DNA of 64,000 nt from Alterisphingorhabdus sp051668705 (GTDB lineage Bacteria; Pseudomonadota; Alphaproteobacteria; Sphingomonadales; Sphingomonadaceae). The stretch spans positions 930,001 to 994,000 of the forward strand of contig NZ_CP196351.1 in assembly GCF_051668705.1 (NCBI RefSeq), written 5' to 3'. This document shows positions 44,063 to 52,720 of the stretch, piece by piece. Within the stretch, counting starts at the first letter, position 1. Every line of letters begins with the position of its first letter. The notes under the pieces are model-generated. The model made no database searches. It was not told where the DNA came from and was given only the letters and a program-made list of their open reading frames with translations. The position numbers were made by a program, and so were the translations under genes.

Positions 44063-44335
44063 ATGAATAAAAATGATCTTGTTTCAGCAGTAGCTGACCA
44101 TAGCGGCCTGAGCAAAAACGATGCTGGTAAAGCTGTCGAAGCCGTATTCGAATCTATCACTGGCGCATTGGCCAAAGGCGGCGATGTCCGTCTGGTTGGT
44201 TTCGGTACATTTTCTGTAACTGAGCGTAAAGCATCTACTGGCCGTAACCCACGCACGGGTGAGCCAATGGAAATTAAAGCATCAACCCAGCCTAAATTTA
44301 AAGCAGGCAAGGGTCTGAAAGACGCCGTAAACTAA
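44063..44335 (+). CDS. hupB: DNA-binding protein HU
   Basis: A 90-residue histone-like protein, MNKNDLVSAVADHSGLSK at the start. The beta-ribbon arm GRNPRTGEPMEIKAS is the DNA-intercalating region of HU; compared with IHF the pattern is HU-like. Downstream is a strong terminator. The gene lies after lon, the common proteobacterial order. Confidence 0.95.
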   Translation: MNKNDLVSAVADHSGLSKNDAGKAVEAVFESITGALAKGGDVRLVGFGTFSVTERKASTGRNPRTGEPMEIKASTQPKFKAGKGLKDAVN

Positions 44336-44379
44336 TAAGTCATCCTGATATTCAATCAGGAGGTTAATGGAATCGCGGG

Positions 44380-44405
44380 AAAACGGGGCATTTATGCCCC
44401 GTTTT
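44380..44405 (+). terminator. Intrinsic terminator of hupB
   Basis: AAAACGGGGCA (44380-44390) and TGCCCCGTTTT (44395-44405) pair perfectly around a TTTA loop and end in T-tract. A weaker dyad (TCCTGAT/ATCAGGA, 44343-44361) lies between the stop codon and this stem. Confidence 0.9.
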
Positions 44406-44478
44406 TGATTCTCGCATTGTGATTTACCCTCATTTTCATTCCAGCGTGTTTTGCGCACATGCCCGTGCGCTCAGCATA

Positions 44479-45291
44479 TCAATCTAGAGATATCAGGGCT
44501 TGTGGCGGCTCTTTGGCTGCTGAGGTAATTATCCAAACCAGTTGTTTTTGGCCATCGCCAGCTATGGTCGCACCTTCTTCTGTATTGTTGGTCAAAATGG
44601 CGCCATCTGTGCGGATAGTGAATGTGCCATTGGGCGTCACAAATTTCGGAATACCGCCGTCTGCAGGGGCACCGGTACCTGCCAAAGCACCAAGGCCGGC
44701 CAGACTATTTGAAGAATCGTCCTGTGCAAAGCCCGGTGCGGAGACGCGAACCTTATTATCTTTGCGCACGATCATGCTCACAAAGGGTGTGAAGCTGGCG
44801 ACTTTTTCAATTATCGGGAACTGAAAATCATGTGATAATGGTGCGGTAAGGGAGAAATCGACATCAAAAATGCCTTCACCTTTGTGCACCAGACTGTTCC
44901 ATCCTTTCTGGCGCTCAACACGCGCGATAAACATATCGATGGTTTGCGGATCATTTGGGTCCAGTCCGCCGAGCAGCGCTTTAAATGCCTTGGCGGTTTC
45001 TGCATCTTCTGCTTTTTTGTTCGCTAACTGCTCTTCAGCTTCTTCTAACGTGCAGGCGCGCTCTTCCCCGCTATCATTGTCAAAGCATTCGGCGGTAAAA
45101 TCGGCTTCGCTCGCTGCCTGACCAATGCCCATCAGGCTAGATAGGCCAAGCACCCAGATCTCTCCTTTATAGGTAAAGGTGAAATCTCCCGATTTGTTCA
45201 CAACCATTTCGGACTCAAATTTGCCAGGCGACAAAAAGCAACTGGTCAGCATCAGGCTCGCCGCCATCACAGCTATCATGCGATACAACAT
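44479..45291 (-). CDS. Lipoprotein of unknown function
   Basis: A 270-residue lipoprotein: MLYRMIAVMAASLMLTSCFL gives a signal peptide and lipobox with Cys at residue 18. The rest is secreted, with a Glu/Ala-rich helical segment (EEAEEQLANKKAEDAETAKA) and two Cys (AECF and ERACT) that may form a disulfide. Start is well supported (AGGGAGTTGAT upstream). The protein family is not recognised. It lies between hupB and rlmB and converges with hupB. Confidence 0.75.
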   Translation of the reverse strand: MLYRMIAVMAASLMLTSCFLSPGKFESEMVVNKSGDFTFTYKGEIWVLGLSSLMGIGQAASEADFTAECFDNDSGEERACTLEEAEEQLANKKAEDAETAKAFKALLGGLDPNDPQTIDMFIARVERQKGWNSLVHKGEGIFDVDFSLTAPLSHDFQFPIIEKVASFTPFVSMIVRKDNKVRVSAPGFAQDDSSNSLAGLGALAGTGAPADGGIPKFVTPNGTFTIRTDGAILTNNTEEGATIAGDGQKQLVWIITSAAKEPPQALISLD

Positions 45292-45332
45292 ATCAACTCC
45301 CTAAAATATTATGCGTTTAGCCTGTGTAATCG

Positions 45333-46118
45333 CTACTCACCCTTAGCGATATCGCCGCGCATATGGGTCACATATAACGCTATTGCCGCGGCATTGGAAA
45401 CATTAAGGCTTTCCATCGCGTCGGATATGGGCAGGCGCGCCGTTACATCGCAATGGGCGGCAACATTCTGCCTTATGCCTTCCCCTTCCGCACCCATGAC
45501 CAGCGCGACCGGACCTGTGCCTACGGTGCTGGCATAATCCTGTTCAGCATCGCCCGTCATGGCAATGCGCCAATAGCCGGCCTCGGCCATATCTTCCAAT
45601 GCCCTTGCCAGATTGACAACGCGAACCCATGGCAGCCTGTCAAGCGCCCCTGAAGCTGCCTTGGCAATTACTCCTGATTCCGGTGGTGCGTGACGGTCCT
45701 GCGTGATGATAGCAGCCGCATTAAACGCTGCAGCAGAACGGAAAATCGCGCCAATATTGCGCGGGTCGGTAACCTGATCAAGCACCAGCAAGGTGCGTCC
45801 ATCGGCGCGGTCCAAACATTCCGCCAACCCCATATCCTCCAGCGGCAGAACATCCGCTACTATCCCTTGATGCGGTGCGTCAGACGGCACCAAGAGGCCA
45901 AGGTCGCTGGGTTCACTAAACTGGATTGGAATTTGCGGATCAATGTCGAGCCTCTCTATCGCGGCCCGTGTGCCCATAATTTTGCGCACTGTGCGCTCTG
46001 GATTGGCCAAAGCGGCTTCTACGGCATGGTGACCCCAAAAACGGGGTATCGCAGCTGACCCGCGACGCCCTTTGCCACGCGCAGTCTTTTGTTGTCTCGC
46101 TTGTCGTCCGCGCTTCAT
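45333..46118 (-). CDS. rlmB: 23S rRNA (guanosine-2'-O)-methyltransferase RlmB
   Basis: SPOUT-class methyltransferase for 23S rRNA position 2251 (E. coli numbering). The basic N-terminus is followed by the substrate-binding domain (FWGHHAVEAALANPERTVRKI) and the SpoU catalytic domain with its three motifs: DQVTDPRNIGAIFRSA, LVMGAEGEG and SLNVSNAAAIALY. The 261-residue length is normal. The gene is divergent from tRNA-Tyr, a frequent sphingomonad neighbour. Confidence 0.95.
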   Translation of the reverse strand: MKRGRQARQQKTARGKGRRGSAAIPRFWGHHAVEAALANPERTVRKIMGTRAAIERLDIDPQIPIQFSEPSDLGLLVPSDAPHQGIVADVLPLEDMGLAECLDRADGRTLLVLDQVTDPRNIGAIFRSAAAFNAAAIITQDRHAPPESGVIAKAASGALDRLPWVRVVNLARALEDMAEAGYWRIAMTGDAEQDYASTVGTGPVALVMGAEGEGIRQNVAAHCDVTARLPISDAMESLNVSNAAAIALYVTHMRGDIAKGE

Positions 46119-46323
46119 GCCTTTTACAATCCTTATTCTGGTCTAATCTTGGCTGTTTTCTGGCGCTGCTAGTGGCACAATTTGCGGGGTCTGCCAATTG
46201 TCTCTCTTATCTCATTGGCAGATGGAAACCTACAATTGATAAGACACCATTGACACGCGCTGTGCTTTTCGCCATTCAGCCGCCTCTTGCCAAGCGGTTC
46301 CTATAAAAAGAATCGCCCCTGAT

Positions 46324-46409
46324 GGACAGGTGGCCGAGTGGTTAAAGGCAGCAGACTGTAAATCTGCCCTCGTTAGAGTACATAGGTTCGAATCCTATCC
46401 TGTCCACCA
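46324..46409 (+). tRNA. tRNA-Tyr (anticodon GTA)
   Basis: The 86-base gene has acceptor GGACAGG/CCTGTCC, anticodon loop CTGTAAA (GTA), a long class II variable arm, T-loop TTCGAAT and encoded CCA. Confidence 0.97.
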
Positions 46410-46596
46410 TTACTCATTGAAATACATAGATTTTATTGAAGTGGCAATTAACCATCCTCTGGCGCTATGCATTGGTCTCTCAGACTTTGTGCCTATTTTT
46501 GGATGGTTGCAGACTTGCATTTGCTTTCTGTAATGTGCGCGAAAGTCGCGATTTAGCTGATTGACAAGCTACCCGAATATCTCTCATTCGTTTTAT

Positions 46597-47739
46597 ATGG
46601 TAGATTTGCAAAATATTCTCGACCAATCATGTGAGCAACATTCGATCCCGGGGGCTGTCGCATTGGTTGGGAATGGTGAAAAGATAATTGCTTCTGCAAT
46701 GTCAGGACTCTCTAACCCCGCAACCGATCAACCAATGGTATTGGACAATATTTTCCAAATCGCTTCGATGACCAAAGCGGTCACATCCGTTGCGGCTATG
46801 CAATTGGTTGAGCGCGGCTTTCTGTCGCTGGATGATCCTATTGGTCTAGTTCTTCCTGAACTTGCGCAGCCCGAAATTCTTACTGACTTTGATAACAGTA
46901 GAAATGCCCAAACAAGACCTGCAGAAAATGTGATAACACTCAAGCATCTTCTCACCCACACATCAGGTTTAGGCTATGTTTTTACCAGTCCCGAGATGGC
47001 CAAAGCGCAGGGCGAAGTTGTTCCGGCCAGTATCGCGAGCATTACGTCTCCCCTTATGTTTGAACCAGGCACAGACTGGTTATACGGTGTGAGCACTGAT
47101 TGGGTGGGGCGTGCAGTGGAGTCTGCAAGCGGGCAAAGCCTTGGTGACTATATGCAGGAGCATATTTTTGACCCACTCGATATGCATGACACGGGGTTTT
47201 CTGTCCCAGCAGATAAGGTGCATCGCAGAGTATCAATGCTCTCTCTTGCTGGTGATGATTTTGTTCCTTTTCCCATAGAAATTGGCGGTGGCGAAGCAGC
47301 CGAATTTCAATCAGGCGGCGGTGGTCTCTATTCTACCGCACATGATTATATGCTGTTCATGCAGATGATATTGAACAAAGGATTAGCGGGTGGGCAACGT
47401 ATATTACGTCCCGACACTGTTGCTGCAATGTCTAGCAATCAGGTGGGTTCGATAAGGGCCGGTAAGATGGCCAGTTGCGTGCCGTTGCTTGCGGAATATT
47501 TTGATGCATTTCCAGACATGCAAACGCAATGGGGGTTGGGCTTCCTGATCAATCCCGAAAGCGGCCCCAATGGTCGAGCGCCGGGCAGTCTGTGCTGGGC
47601 AGGGATAGCCAATTGCTATTATTGGATTGATCCGATCAATCACATTGCTGGATTGGTATTGATGCAATATTTGCCCTTTGGCAACAAAGGAGCACTCGCC
47701 GTATTGGGTGCAATTGAGGCGGCTGTTTACAGTGAGTGA
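46597..47739 (+). CDS. Serine hydrolase (class C beta-lactamase-related)
   Basis: A 380-residue protein of the beta-lactamase/transpeptidase-like fold, cytoplasmic by appearance (no signal peptide). SxxK is in IASMTKAVTS, and a Tyr-x-x motif is probably YGVSTDWVG. HTSGLGY and SGGGGLYSTAHDYMLF are typical of EstB-like esterases. It is probably an esterase or peptidase rather than an antibiotic-resistance enzyme. The start at ATG 46597 is preferred over TTG 46561. Monocistronic by position. Confidence 0.85.
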   Translation: MVDLQNILDQSCEQHSIPGAVALVGNGEKIIASAMSGLSNPATDQPMVLDNIFQIASMTKAVTSVAAMQLVERGFLSLDDPIGLVLPELAQPEILTDFDNSRNAQTRPAENVITLKHLLTHTSGLGYVFTSPEMAKAQGEVVPASIASITSPLMFEPGTDWLYGVSTDWVGRAVESASGQSLGDYMQEHIFDPLDMHDTGFSVPADKVHRRVSMLSLAGDDFVPFPIEIGGGEAAEFQSGGGGLYSTAHDYMLFMQMILNKGLAGGQRILRPDTVAAMSSNQVGSIRAGKMASCVPLLAEYFDAFPDMQTQWGLGFLINPESGPNGRAPGSLCWAGIANCYYWIDPINHIAGLVLMQYLPFGNKGALAVLGAIEAAVYSE

Positions 47740-47903
47740 TAAACTCCAAAAGTCCTATTCTGAGGCAAGCTATCTATCACCTTCAATCGAACGTGAATGT
47801 CGCTAAGGAACTGAATGCGTCTTTTAGTGCTTCACCCCAACCATTGCTGATCTGACGCACATATCTTTTGACACTGGCCTTCATGATCAGGCACATGGTT
47901 GTT

Positions 47904-49076
47904 ATGAGCGAGATATTTACTTTTCAGACCGTGCCAAAACTTATCTTTGGCGAGGGGGCTGCGGCGCAACTGATCGACCTGATACATGATATGGCGGCAC
48001 AGCGCCTTGCGATTATTACTGATAAAGGCGTGGCGCAATGCGGTTTGGTCGCGCAAGTGACAGAGCCGTTAAAAGCGGCAGGGCTTGATATACTGATTTG
48101 TGATGAAGTGGTTGCTGATCCGCCAGAGAGCATCGTGCAAGATATTGCTGACAAAGCGAAGCGTCATGGTGCGGATTGCATAATCGGTCTGGGCGGAGGC
48201 AGCCCAATGGACAGCGCCAAAGTCGTTGCCGTGCTGGCCGGACCTGACCCGCAACCATTGCCGGAAATATATGGTGTTGGTAATGTAACAGCGCCGCGCT
48301 TGCCGCTCGTGTTGATCCCGACAACATCGGGAACGGGATCTGAGGTGACGTCTATCGCTATTTTAACGACTGGTGAAACAACCAAAGCAGGTATAGTAGA
48401 CCCATCGCTTTATGCTGATGCAGCCTTGCTTGATCCGTTACTGACCCGCGGGCTTCCAGCCTCTGTGACTGCGGCGACCGGTATTGATGCGATGGTCCAT
48501 GCCATAGAGGCTTATACTGGGCGCATCCGTAAAAATCCGATGTCTGACATGCTGGCAATTGCGGCATTAAAGCTGTTAACGGGTAATTTATTGCAGGCCT
48601 GTCATGACGGACAGAATGATATCGTTGCGCGGGAGGCCATGTTGCGCGGATCCATGCTCGCTGGGCAGGCTTTTGCCAATTCACCAGTCGGCGCGGTTCA
48701 TGCATTGGCCTATCCGCTAGGCGGTATCTACCATGTGCCGCACGGGCTTTCTAACGCATTGGTTATGCCGCATGTCATGCGCTTTAATCTGGATGTTGCC
48801 GCGCCATTATATGCTGAGCTTGCCGACGCATTAGGCATTGCAGAGCAAGGTGCAGGTCAGGGGAGCGTGCTGCAAAAGGCCGAACAGTTTATCGATTATC
48901 TGGTTGCATTGTCGCGTGATTCCGCAGCGCCGCAAAGATTGCGTGATATTGATATTCCGTATGAGGCGCTTGACCGGCTGGCTGATGATGCGATGTTGCA
49001 GACGCGGCTGTTGGTGAACAATCCGCGTGATGTAACCCGCGACGATGCAAGGATGCTGTATGAACACGCCTATTGA
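47904..49076 (+). CDS. Iron-containing alcohol dehydrogenase
   Basis: A 390-residue group III alcohol dehydrogenase. NAD site GGGSPMDSAKVVA is seen, with metal-binding residues in GIDAMVHAIEAY (Asp and His) and GAVHALAYPLGGIYHVPHG (two His). ATG 47904 (MSEIFTF) is chosen; 47883 and 47868 are also in frame, and no start has a clear ribosome site. It overlaps the next gene by 17 bases and begins an operon of an alcohol dehydrogenase, a thioesterase and a crotonase. Confidence 0.9.
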   Translation: MSEIFTFQTVPKLIFGEGAAAQLIDLIHDMAAQRLAIITDKGVAQCGLVAQVTEPLKAAGLDILICDEVVADPPESIVQDIADKAKRHGADCIIGLGGGSPMDSAKVVAVLAGPDPQPLPEIYGVGNVTAPRLPLVLIPTTSGTGSEVTSIAILTTGETTKAGIVDPSLYADAALLDPLLTRGLPASVTAATGIDAMVHAIEAYTGRIRKNPMSDMLAIAALKLLTGNLLQACHDGQNDIVAREAMLRGSMLAGQAFANSPVGAVHALAYPLGGIYHVPHGLSNALVMPHVMRFNLDVAAPLYAELADALGIAEQGAGQGSVLQKAEQFIDYLVALSRDSAAPQRLRDIDIPYEALDRLADDAMLQTRLLVNNPRDVTRDDARMLYEHAY

Positions 49077-49545
49077 GAGTAAGGGCAAAGTGGCCAGAGC
49101 CAAACGCGCCTTACCCCCGACACGCAGTGCCTATGCCGAATTTGTGCCCATCACCACGCGCTGGACCGACAATGATATTTATGGGCATGTCAACAATGCC
49201 ATATCCTATTTCTATTTTGATACTGCTGTTAATCAGTTGCTGATCAATCATGGCGTGTTGGATATCCATAATGGTGCGGTTATAGGATTGGTGGTGGAGA
49301 CACGCTGCGCCTATCATGCGCCCATGGCATTTCCCAATCCGATTACAGCCGGGGTTAGAGTGGAGCATATTGGCAATAGCTCAGTGCGCTATGGGGTCGG
49401 CCTGTTTGAAGGGGACAGCGATTCAGCTGCTGCTCATGGCGAGTTCACCCATGTCTATGTCGACCGGGAAACCCGCAGGCCGGAAACTTTGGCCAAAGAC
49501 CTGTATGACGTGCTCAGCAAATTATATCGAGGAGAACCCGCGTGA
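49060..49545 (+). CDS. Acyl-CoA thioesterase (4HBT hotdog family)
   Basis: A 161-residue hotdog-fold thioesterase. The active-site strand RWTDNDIYGHVNNAISYFYF has the Asp and His-Val-Asn-Asn residues of the YbgC/4HBT group. The start at ATG 49060 overlaps the alcohol dehydrogenase by 17 bases, and its end overlaps the crotonase by four, so the three genes are translationally coupled. Natural substrate unknown. Confidence 0.88.
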   Translation: MNTPIESKGKVARAKRALPPTRSAYAEFVPITTRWTDNDIYGHVNNAISYFYFDTAVNQLLINHGVLDIHNGAVIGLVVETRCAYHAPMAFPNPITAGVRVEHIGNSSVRYGVGLFEGDSDSAAAHGEFTHVYVDRETRRPETLAKDLYDVLSKLYRGEPA

Positions 49546-50288
49546 GTGATAAAGTTCTGGTAGCGCAGCAAGACCATGTGCTGACACTGACGCTTAACAG
49601 GCCCGATGCCCTGAACGCATTTCAGCCAGAGATGCTGGAGATACTGCGTGACGTTATTGCGTCTGCTGACGAAAATGTGCGTGTCGCAGTGATCGAAGGG
49701 GCAGGGCGGGCATTCTCGGCTGGCGTAGACTTAAAGGTTTTGCAGGGAACGGCGCCCGTTGCAGGGAAAATCGGCACCATATTTGATGCGCCCAGCGCCG
49801 AATTGGGCGCGGCTATTCGTGCGGCGCCATTTCCTGTCATCGCTAAGGTTCACGGCTTTTGCTTCACTGGCGCTTTGGAGATTGCCCTATATTGCGATAT
49901 GATCTTCACCACCAAAGCCACAAAGTTTGGCGACACACATGCTAAATTTGGCATCAGGCCGACATGGGGCATGACCCAGAACTTGCCGCGCGCCATCGGC
50001 ATCAGACGTGCGCGCGAACTCTCTTTTACAGCCCGCACCTTTTTGGGAGCAGAGGCCGTTGATATGGGGCTCGCCAATATGGCCGTGGAAGATAAGGATG
50101 CTTTGGATGCGCTTATAGCAGAGCGTTGCGGACAGATTGTAAGCAACTCGACAACAGCTATCGCGGCCATCAAGGATCTGTACCGTGTGGCGGAAGCGAA
50201 CCATGATATTGAGGATGCTATCGCCGAAGAAGCTGCGCGCAGCTATCCAGATATTGATGATACAGAGAAGCGCTTGGCGGGCTTTTAG
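49542..50288 (+). CDS. Enoyl-CoA hydratase/isomerase family protein
   Basis: A 248-residue crotonase: the CoA and oxyanion parts FSAGVDLKVLQG and HGFCFTGALEIALYCDM are followed by GIRPTWGMTQNLPRAIG. It may hydrate, isomerise or cleave an acyl-CoA made in the same operon. Start is GTG 49542, overlapping the thioesterase stop. Confidence 0.9.
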   Translation: MSDKVLVAQQDHVLTLTLNRPDALNAFQPEMLEILRDVIASADENVRVAVIEGAGRAFSAGVDLKVLQGTAPVAGKIGTIFDAPSAELGAAIRAAPFPVIAKVHGFCFTGALEIALYCDMIFTTKATKFGDTHAKFGIRPTWGMTQNLPRAIGIRRARELSFTARTFLGAEAVDMGLANMAVEDKDALDALIAERCGQIVSNSTTAIAAIKDLYRVAEANHDIEDAIAEEAARSYPDIDDTEKRLAGF

Positions 50289-50382
50289 CTGCATAAAACC
50301 CAAATAATATAGCCAAAATGCAACACTAAGCGGCAGTTCGTCCTGTTATGCATGTCTTTTGTCGATGAAGTCGAATTAATTC

Positions 50383-50408
50383 TTGATATGTTATATCAAT
50401 ATAATATG
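50383..50408. promoter_or_regulatory. Zur-like palindromic operator upstream of the TonB receptor
   Basis: TTGATAT-GTT-ATATCAA (50383-50399) is a perfect palindrome. The wider stretch to 50408 (GATATGTTATAT and its loose partner ATATAATATG) resembles the ATGTTATA half-sites of proteobacterial Zur boxes. It is 52 bases upstream of the receptor start. Confidence 0.4.
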
Positions 50409-50450
50409 TGGGCGGCTTGATTACGCCTGTATCACTCATTCTCATTACGC

Positions 50451-52628
50451 ATGAAAAGGACCATCATGGTACGCAAAGCTTTACTCTCTTCCGCTTGCAT
50501 TTTCGCTATCGCATCAATTGCCAGTCCTGCAGCCGCGCAGCAGTCAACAGCTGATGGCGATGACACTGCTATTGATAAGCCGGTAAATGATGATGATTTC
50601 CATGAAGAGACAGGCATTGTCGTTACCGCGCCTTTTTCGCTGGATTTGAACATATTGGCGGGCACGTCCTCCATCTCTGGCGATACATTGACGCAGGAAA
50701 TAGAACCGCAAATCGGTGAAATCCTGACCAAATTGCCCGGCGTATCAGCAACCAGCTTTACGCCAGGCGCATCGCGTCCGGTTCTGCGCGGTTTTCAAGG
50801 GCCACGGATATTGGTTTTGAATGATGGTCTTGGTACCGTTGACGTGTCTACAACATCTGCCGATCATGCTGTTACGGTAGAGCCACTATTGTTGGATCGT
50901 ATCGAGGTGATCCGCGGGCCGGCCGTCCTTCTTTTCGGTGGCAATGCTCTTGGCGGTGCAGTTAATGCAATTGATAAGCGTATTCCGCGCTCGGTTCCGG
51001 AAGAAGATTTCCATTTCGATATATTGGGCAGCTATGCCACGGCGGCAGATGAACGCAGTGTTTCGGCCAGCCTTGATGTACCTTTGAGTAAACAGCTCGT
51101 TTTCCATATCGATGGCAGCTATCGCAACACCAATGATCTTGATGTTGGCGGTTTTGTCCTATCACCTGAATTGCGTGCAGAGCAGTTGGAAATTGTCGCG
51201 GAAGAGACCGAAGAAGGCAATCTTGACGAAGCGGCTGAAGCGCAAGAGCTTGCCGATCTTCAAGGCACAATTCCTAATACAGCAACTGAGACATACTCTT
51301 TTGGTGGCGGTCTTAGCTGGTTTGGTGAAGGTGGTTCCTTCGGTGTGTCATTCAGCTATCTAGACAGCAATTACGGCGTGCCAGAGCGGCCCGGCGCTGA
51401 ACATGCTGAAGAAGAAGGCGAGGAAGGTGAAGAGGGCGAAGAAGAGGAAGGCCCAGTCACAATCGGCTTGGAGCAGTTTAAAGTTGATTTCCGCGGTGAG
51501 GTAGAGCTTCCCGGATTCTTCGAGAAATTGCGTCTGCGCGCTTCTTATGCTGACTTTCAGCAGATCGAATTTGAAGGTGACGAAGTCGGCACCGTCTTCG
51601 ACAATCAGGGTATTGAAGCACGCGGCGAGTTGGTTCAGCGCGAACAGTCTGTCGGCAATGGCAGCTGGCGCGGTGCAAGCGGCGTGCAATATGGTTTTCG
51701 CGACTTCGCTGCGATTGGCGCTGAAGCGTTTGTCCCGCCAAATGAAACCAGCCAATTTGGCATTTTCACACTGCAAGAACTGACATTCGGCAAGGTTGAT
51801 ATTGAAGGTGCATTGCGCTTTGATTCTGTTGATGTCTCATCCAATGTTATTGGCATTGACCGTGATTTCACCAGCTTCTCCGCTGCACTTGGCTTTGGCT
51901 ATACCGTCACAGACGGCGCAAAAATCGGAATTAACTTTAACCGCTCTGAACGTGCACCTGTAGCGGAAGAACTGTTTTCCAACGGTCCACATATTGCGAC
52001 AGCCGCTTTTGAAATAGGCGATCCGACATTTGGCACCGAAACCAGCAATGGCGCAGAGATTTATCTGCGCATTGATCGCCCAAATTGGCAATTTGCCGTT
52101 ACCGGTTATTATAATGATATTGACGATTTCATTATTGATGTGCCGACAGGCGAAGAAGAAGATGAATTGCCAGTATTCCAGTTCATTCAGGACGATGCCG
52201 AATTTTACGGTGTCGAGATTGAGGGTTCGGTATTGTTGGCACGTGCTGGCAAGTTCAATATTGTTGCTGATGGCGTGGCCGATTTTGTTCGGGCATCGCT
52301 GGATACAACGGGTCCGGTTCCACGTATTCCGCCGCTGCGCATATTGGGCGGTCTGGAAGCACAAAGCGCCGATATCAACGCTCGTGTAGAGGTGGAGTGG
52401 TTTGATGATCAAAACCGCAATGCAGCGTTTGAAACAGAAACAGATGGCTTCACATTTGTGAACGCACAAGTTTCCTGGAAGCCGCTGGGCCGTGATGGGA
52501 ATGTCACATTGCTGGCCTCTGCCAATAACATTTTTGATGTTGTAGGTCGCCGCGCGGCCAGTTTCACTAAAGATTTTGCGCCATTGGCCGGCCGTGACTT
52601 CCGCGTATCCGCCAAATTGAGCTTCTAA
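50451..52628 (+). CDS. ZnuD-like TonB-dependent receptor
   Basis: Outer-membrane receptor for energised uptake. In the 725-residue protein a signal peptide (cut near SPAAAQQ) is followed by a plug domain (RPVLRGFQGPRILVLNDGLG; DRIEVIRGPAVLLFGGNALGG) and a 22-strand barrel ending in the last strand DFRVSAKLSF with terminal Phe. The pattern of the plug (SRPVxRG, TSADHAVTVEP) matches the zinc receptor ZnuD group. A Glu/Gly-rich stretch with a His (around 51400-51450) sits in the loop that is His-rich in ZnuD homologues. The Zur-like palindrome upstream agrees with zinc. Function as a zinc receptor remains inference. Confidence 0.85.
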   Translation: MKRTIMVRKALLSSACIFAIASIASPAAAQQSTADGDDTAIDKPVNDDDFHEETGIVVTAPFSLDLNILAGTSSISGDTLTQEIEPQIGEILTKLPGVSATSFTPGASRPVLRGFQGPRILVLNDGLGTVDVSTTSADHAVTVEPLLLDRIEVIRGPAVLLFGGNALGGAVNAIDKRIPRSVPEEDFHFDILGSYATAADERSVSASLDVPLSKQLVFHIDGSYRNTNDLDVGGFVLSPELRAEQLEIVAEETEEGNLDEAAEAQELADLQGTIPNTATETYSFGGGLSWFGEGGSFGVSFSYLDSNYGVPERPGAEHAEEEGEEGEEGEEEEGPVTIGLEQFKVDFRGEVELPGFFEKLRLRASYADFQQIEFEGDEVGTVFDNQGIEARGELVQREQSVGNGSWRGASGVQYGFRDFAAIGAEAFVPPNETSQFGIFTLQELTFGKVDIEGALRFDSVDVSSNVIGIDRDFTSFSAALGFGYTVTDGAKIGINFNRSERAPVAEELFSNGPHIATAAFEIGDPTFGTETSNGAEIYLRIDRPNWQFAVTGYYNDIDDFIIDVPTGEEEDELPVFQFIQDDAEFYGVEIEGSVLLARAGKFNIVADGVADFVRASLDTTGPVPRIPPLRILGGLEAQSADINARVEVEWFDDQNRNAAFETETDGFTFVNAQVSWKPLGRDGNVTLLASANNIFDVVGRRAASFTKDFAPLAGRDFRVSAKLSF

Positions 52629-52687
52629 ATCCATGTTGTTCACTCGGCAATGCTGGGCGAACGCATTTTGGACAATAGATATGAAGA

Positions 52688-52720
52688 ACTGGCCCTGATA
52701 TGTATCGGGGCCAGTTTTTT
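52688..52720. terminator. Intrinsic terminator after the TonB receptor
   Basis: CTGGCCC (52689-52695) and GGGCCAG (52708-52714) form a stem followed by T's at 52715-52720. It serves the receptor gene on the plus strand and may help end the convergent helicase gene. Confidence 0.8.
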
